From assembly GCF_023053635.1 (NCBI RefSeq), contig NC_086180.1:5957206-6021205 (forward strand): DNA of 64,000 nt. Reading direction: 5' to 3'. The translations under genes were made by a program, and so were the position numbers. Of the stretch, positions 63,680 through 64,000 are shown one piece after another (the stretch's first letter is position 1; every line of letters starts with the position of its first letter). The notes under the pieces were generated by a model. The model was not told the DNA's origin. It searched no databases and was given only the letters and a program-made list of their open reading frames with translations. This stretch comes from Elgaria multicarinata webbii (taxonomy: Eukaryota > Chordata > Lepidosauria > Squamata > Anguidae).

Positions 63680-64000
63680 CTCTTGGAATTGTTGTAGATT
63701 GCAAGCTGAATATAAGCCAACAGTGCGATATGGCTGCAAGAAAGGCAAATGCTATTTTGGGCTGCATTAATAGAAGTATAGCTTCCAAATCGCGTGAGGT
63801 CCTGGTTCCTCTCTATTCGGCCCTGGTTAGGCCTCATCTAGAGTATTACGTCCAGTTCTGGGCTCCACAATTCAAGAAGGACGTAGACAAGCTGGAGCGT
63901 GTTCAGAGGAGGGCAACCAGAATGATCAGGGGTCTGGAAACAAAGCCCTATGAAGAGAGATTGAAAGAACTGGGCATGTTTAGCCTAGAGAAGAGAAGAT
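63680..64000 (+). mobile_element. CR1 LINE, 5'-truncated, running off the window
   Basis: TCTTGGAATTGTTGTAGATT, then ATGGCTGCAAGAAAGGC and GGTCTGGAAACAAAGCCC match CR1 ORF2. The 3' end lies beyond 64000. It sits in intron 2 of the host gene. Confidence 0.88.

Overview
The window looks like a piece of vertebrate nuclear genome, most likely from a squamate reptile (lizard or snake). The basis is its repeat content: many CR1 LINEs ending in the ATTCTATG microsatellite, L2-like LINE tails, tRNA-derived SINEs of types familiar from squamates, and a dense population of short hAT-type palindromic elements. No prokaryotic operon, CRISPR array, rRNA or genuine tRNA gene is visible. No retrovirus or Polinton copy was recognised.

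Only one host gene is supported. A CpG-rich promoter (about 48300-48716) leads into a first coding exon (48717-48808, + strand). A 14.4-kb intron follows, and a second coding exon lies at 63183-63262. The joined reading frame and the exon 2 peptide resemble the N-terminus of DNAAF9 (C20orf194), a factor for axonemal dynein assembly; this identification is from memory. The promoter carries four GTTGC-type X-box half-sites, which would fit RFX control of a cilium gene. Everything left of 48.3 kb appears intergenic, and the gene continues beyond the right edge.

The most striking structure is a 9.4-kb tandem array at 16481-25880: 47 exact 199-bp periods plus one partial unit, with no length change at all and only four variable sites. 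The unit is the antisense of the last 199 bp of a CR1/L3-type LINE 3' end. Scattered single copies of that LINE lie at 27.5, 30.6, 51.1 and 54.0 kb. Variant patterns show three-unit higher-order blocks. The ladder of 140-codon open frames across it is an artefact of the repeat.

Other regions: 1-16 kb holds truncated CR1 and L2-like LINEs, a 588-bp Charlie-like hAT element and a cluster of family A elements. 26-41 kb is more LINE, SINE and MITE debris with two stretches that could be conserved non-coding DNA. 41.4-45.1 kb is a nested block: a unique segment joined to an old CR1, split by an L2-like tail and then by a young 2.5-kb CR1 with an almost open RT frame. The unique-plus-CR1 segment recurs at 61.1-62.0 kb. 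Intron 1 opens with a G-rich minisatellite (48813-49865, about 320-bp period).

Names used below: family A = element with ends TAGGGTGACCATATG and four alternating modules; family B = CAGTGGAGGCTGGTGGCTC ends; family C = short perfect hairpin with CAGCCTT ends; family D = TCTATACG ends. L2-like group 1 has the GGGCGGTAT hairpin and an AATA-type tail; L2-like group 2 has an ATT tail. All repeat names are by recognition, not database search.
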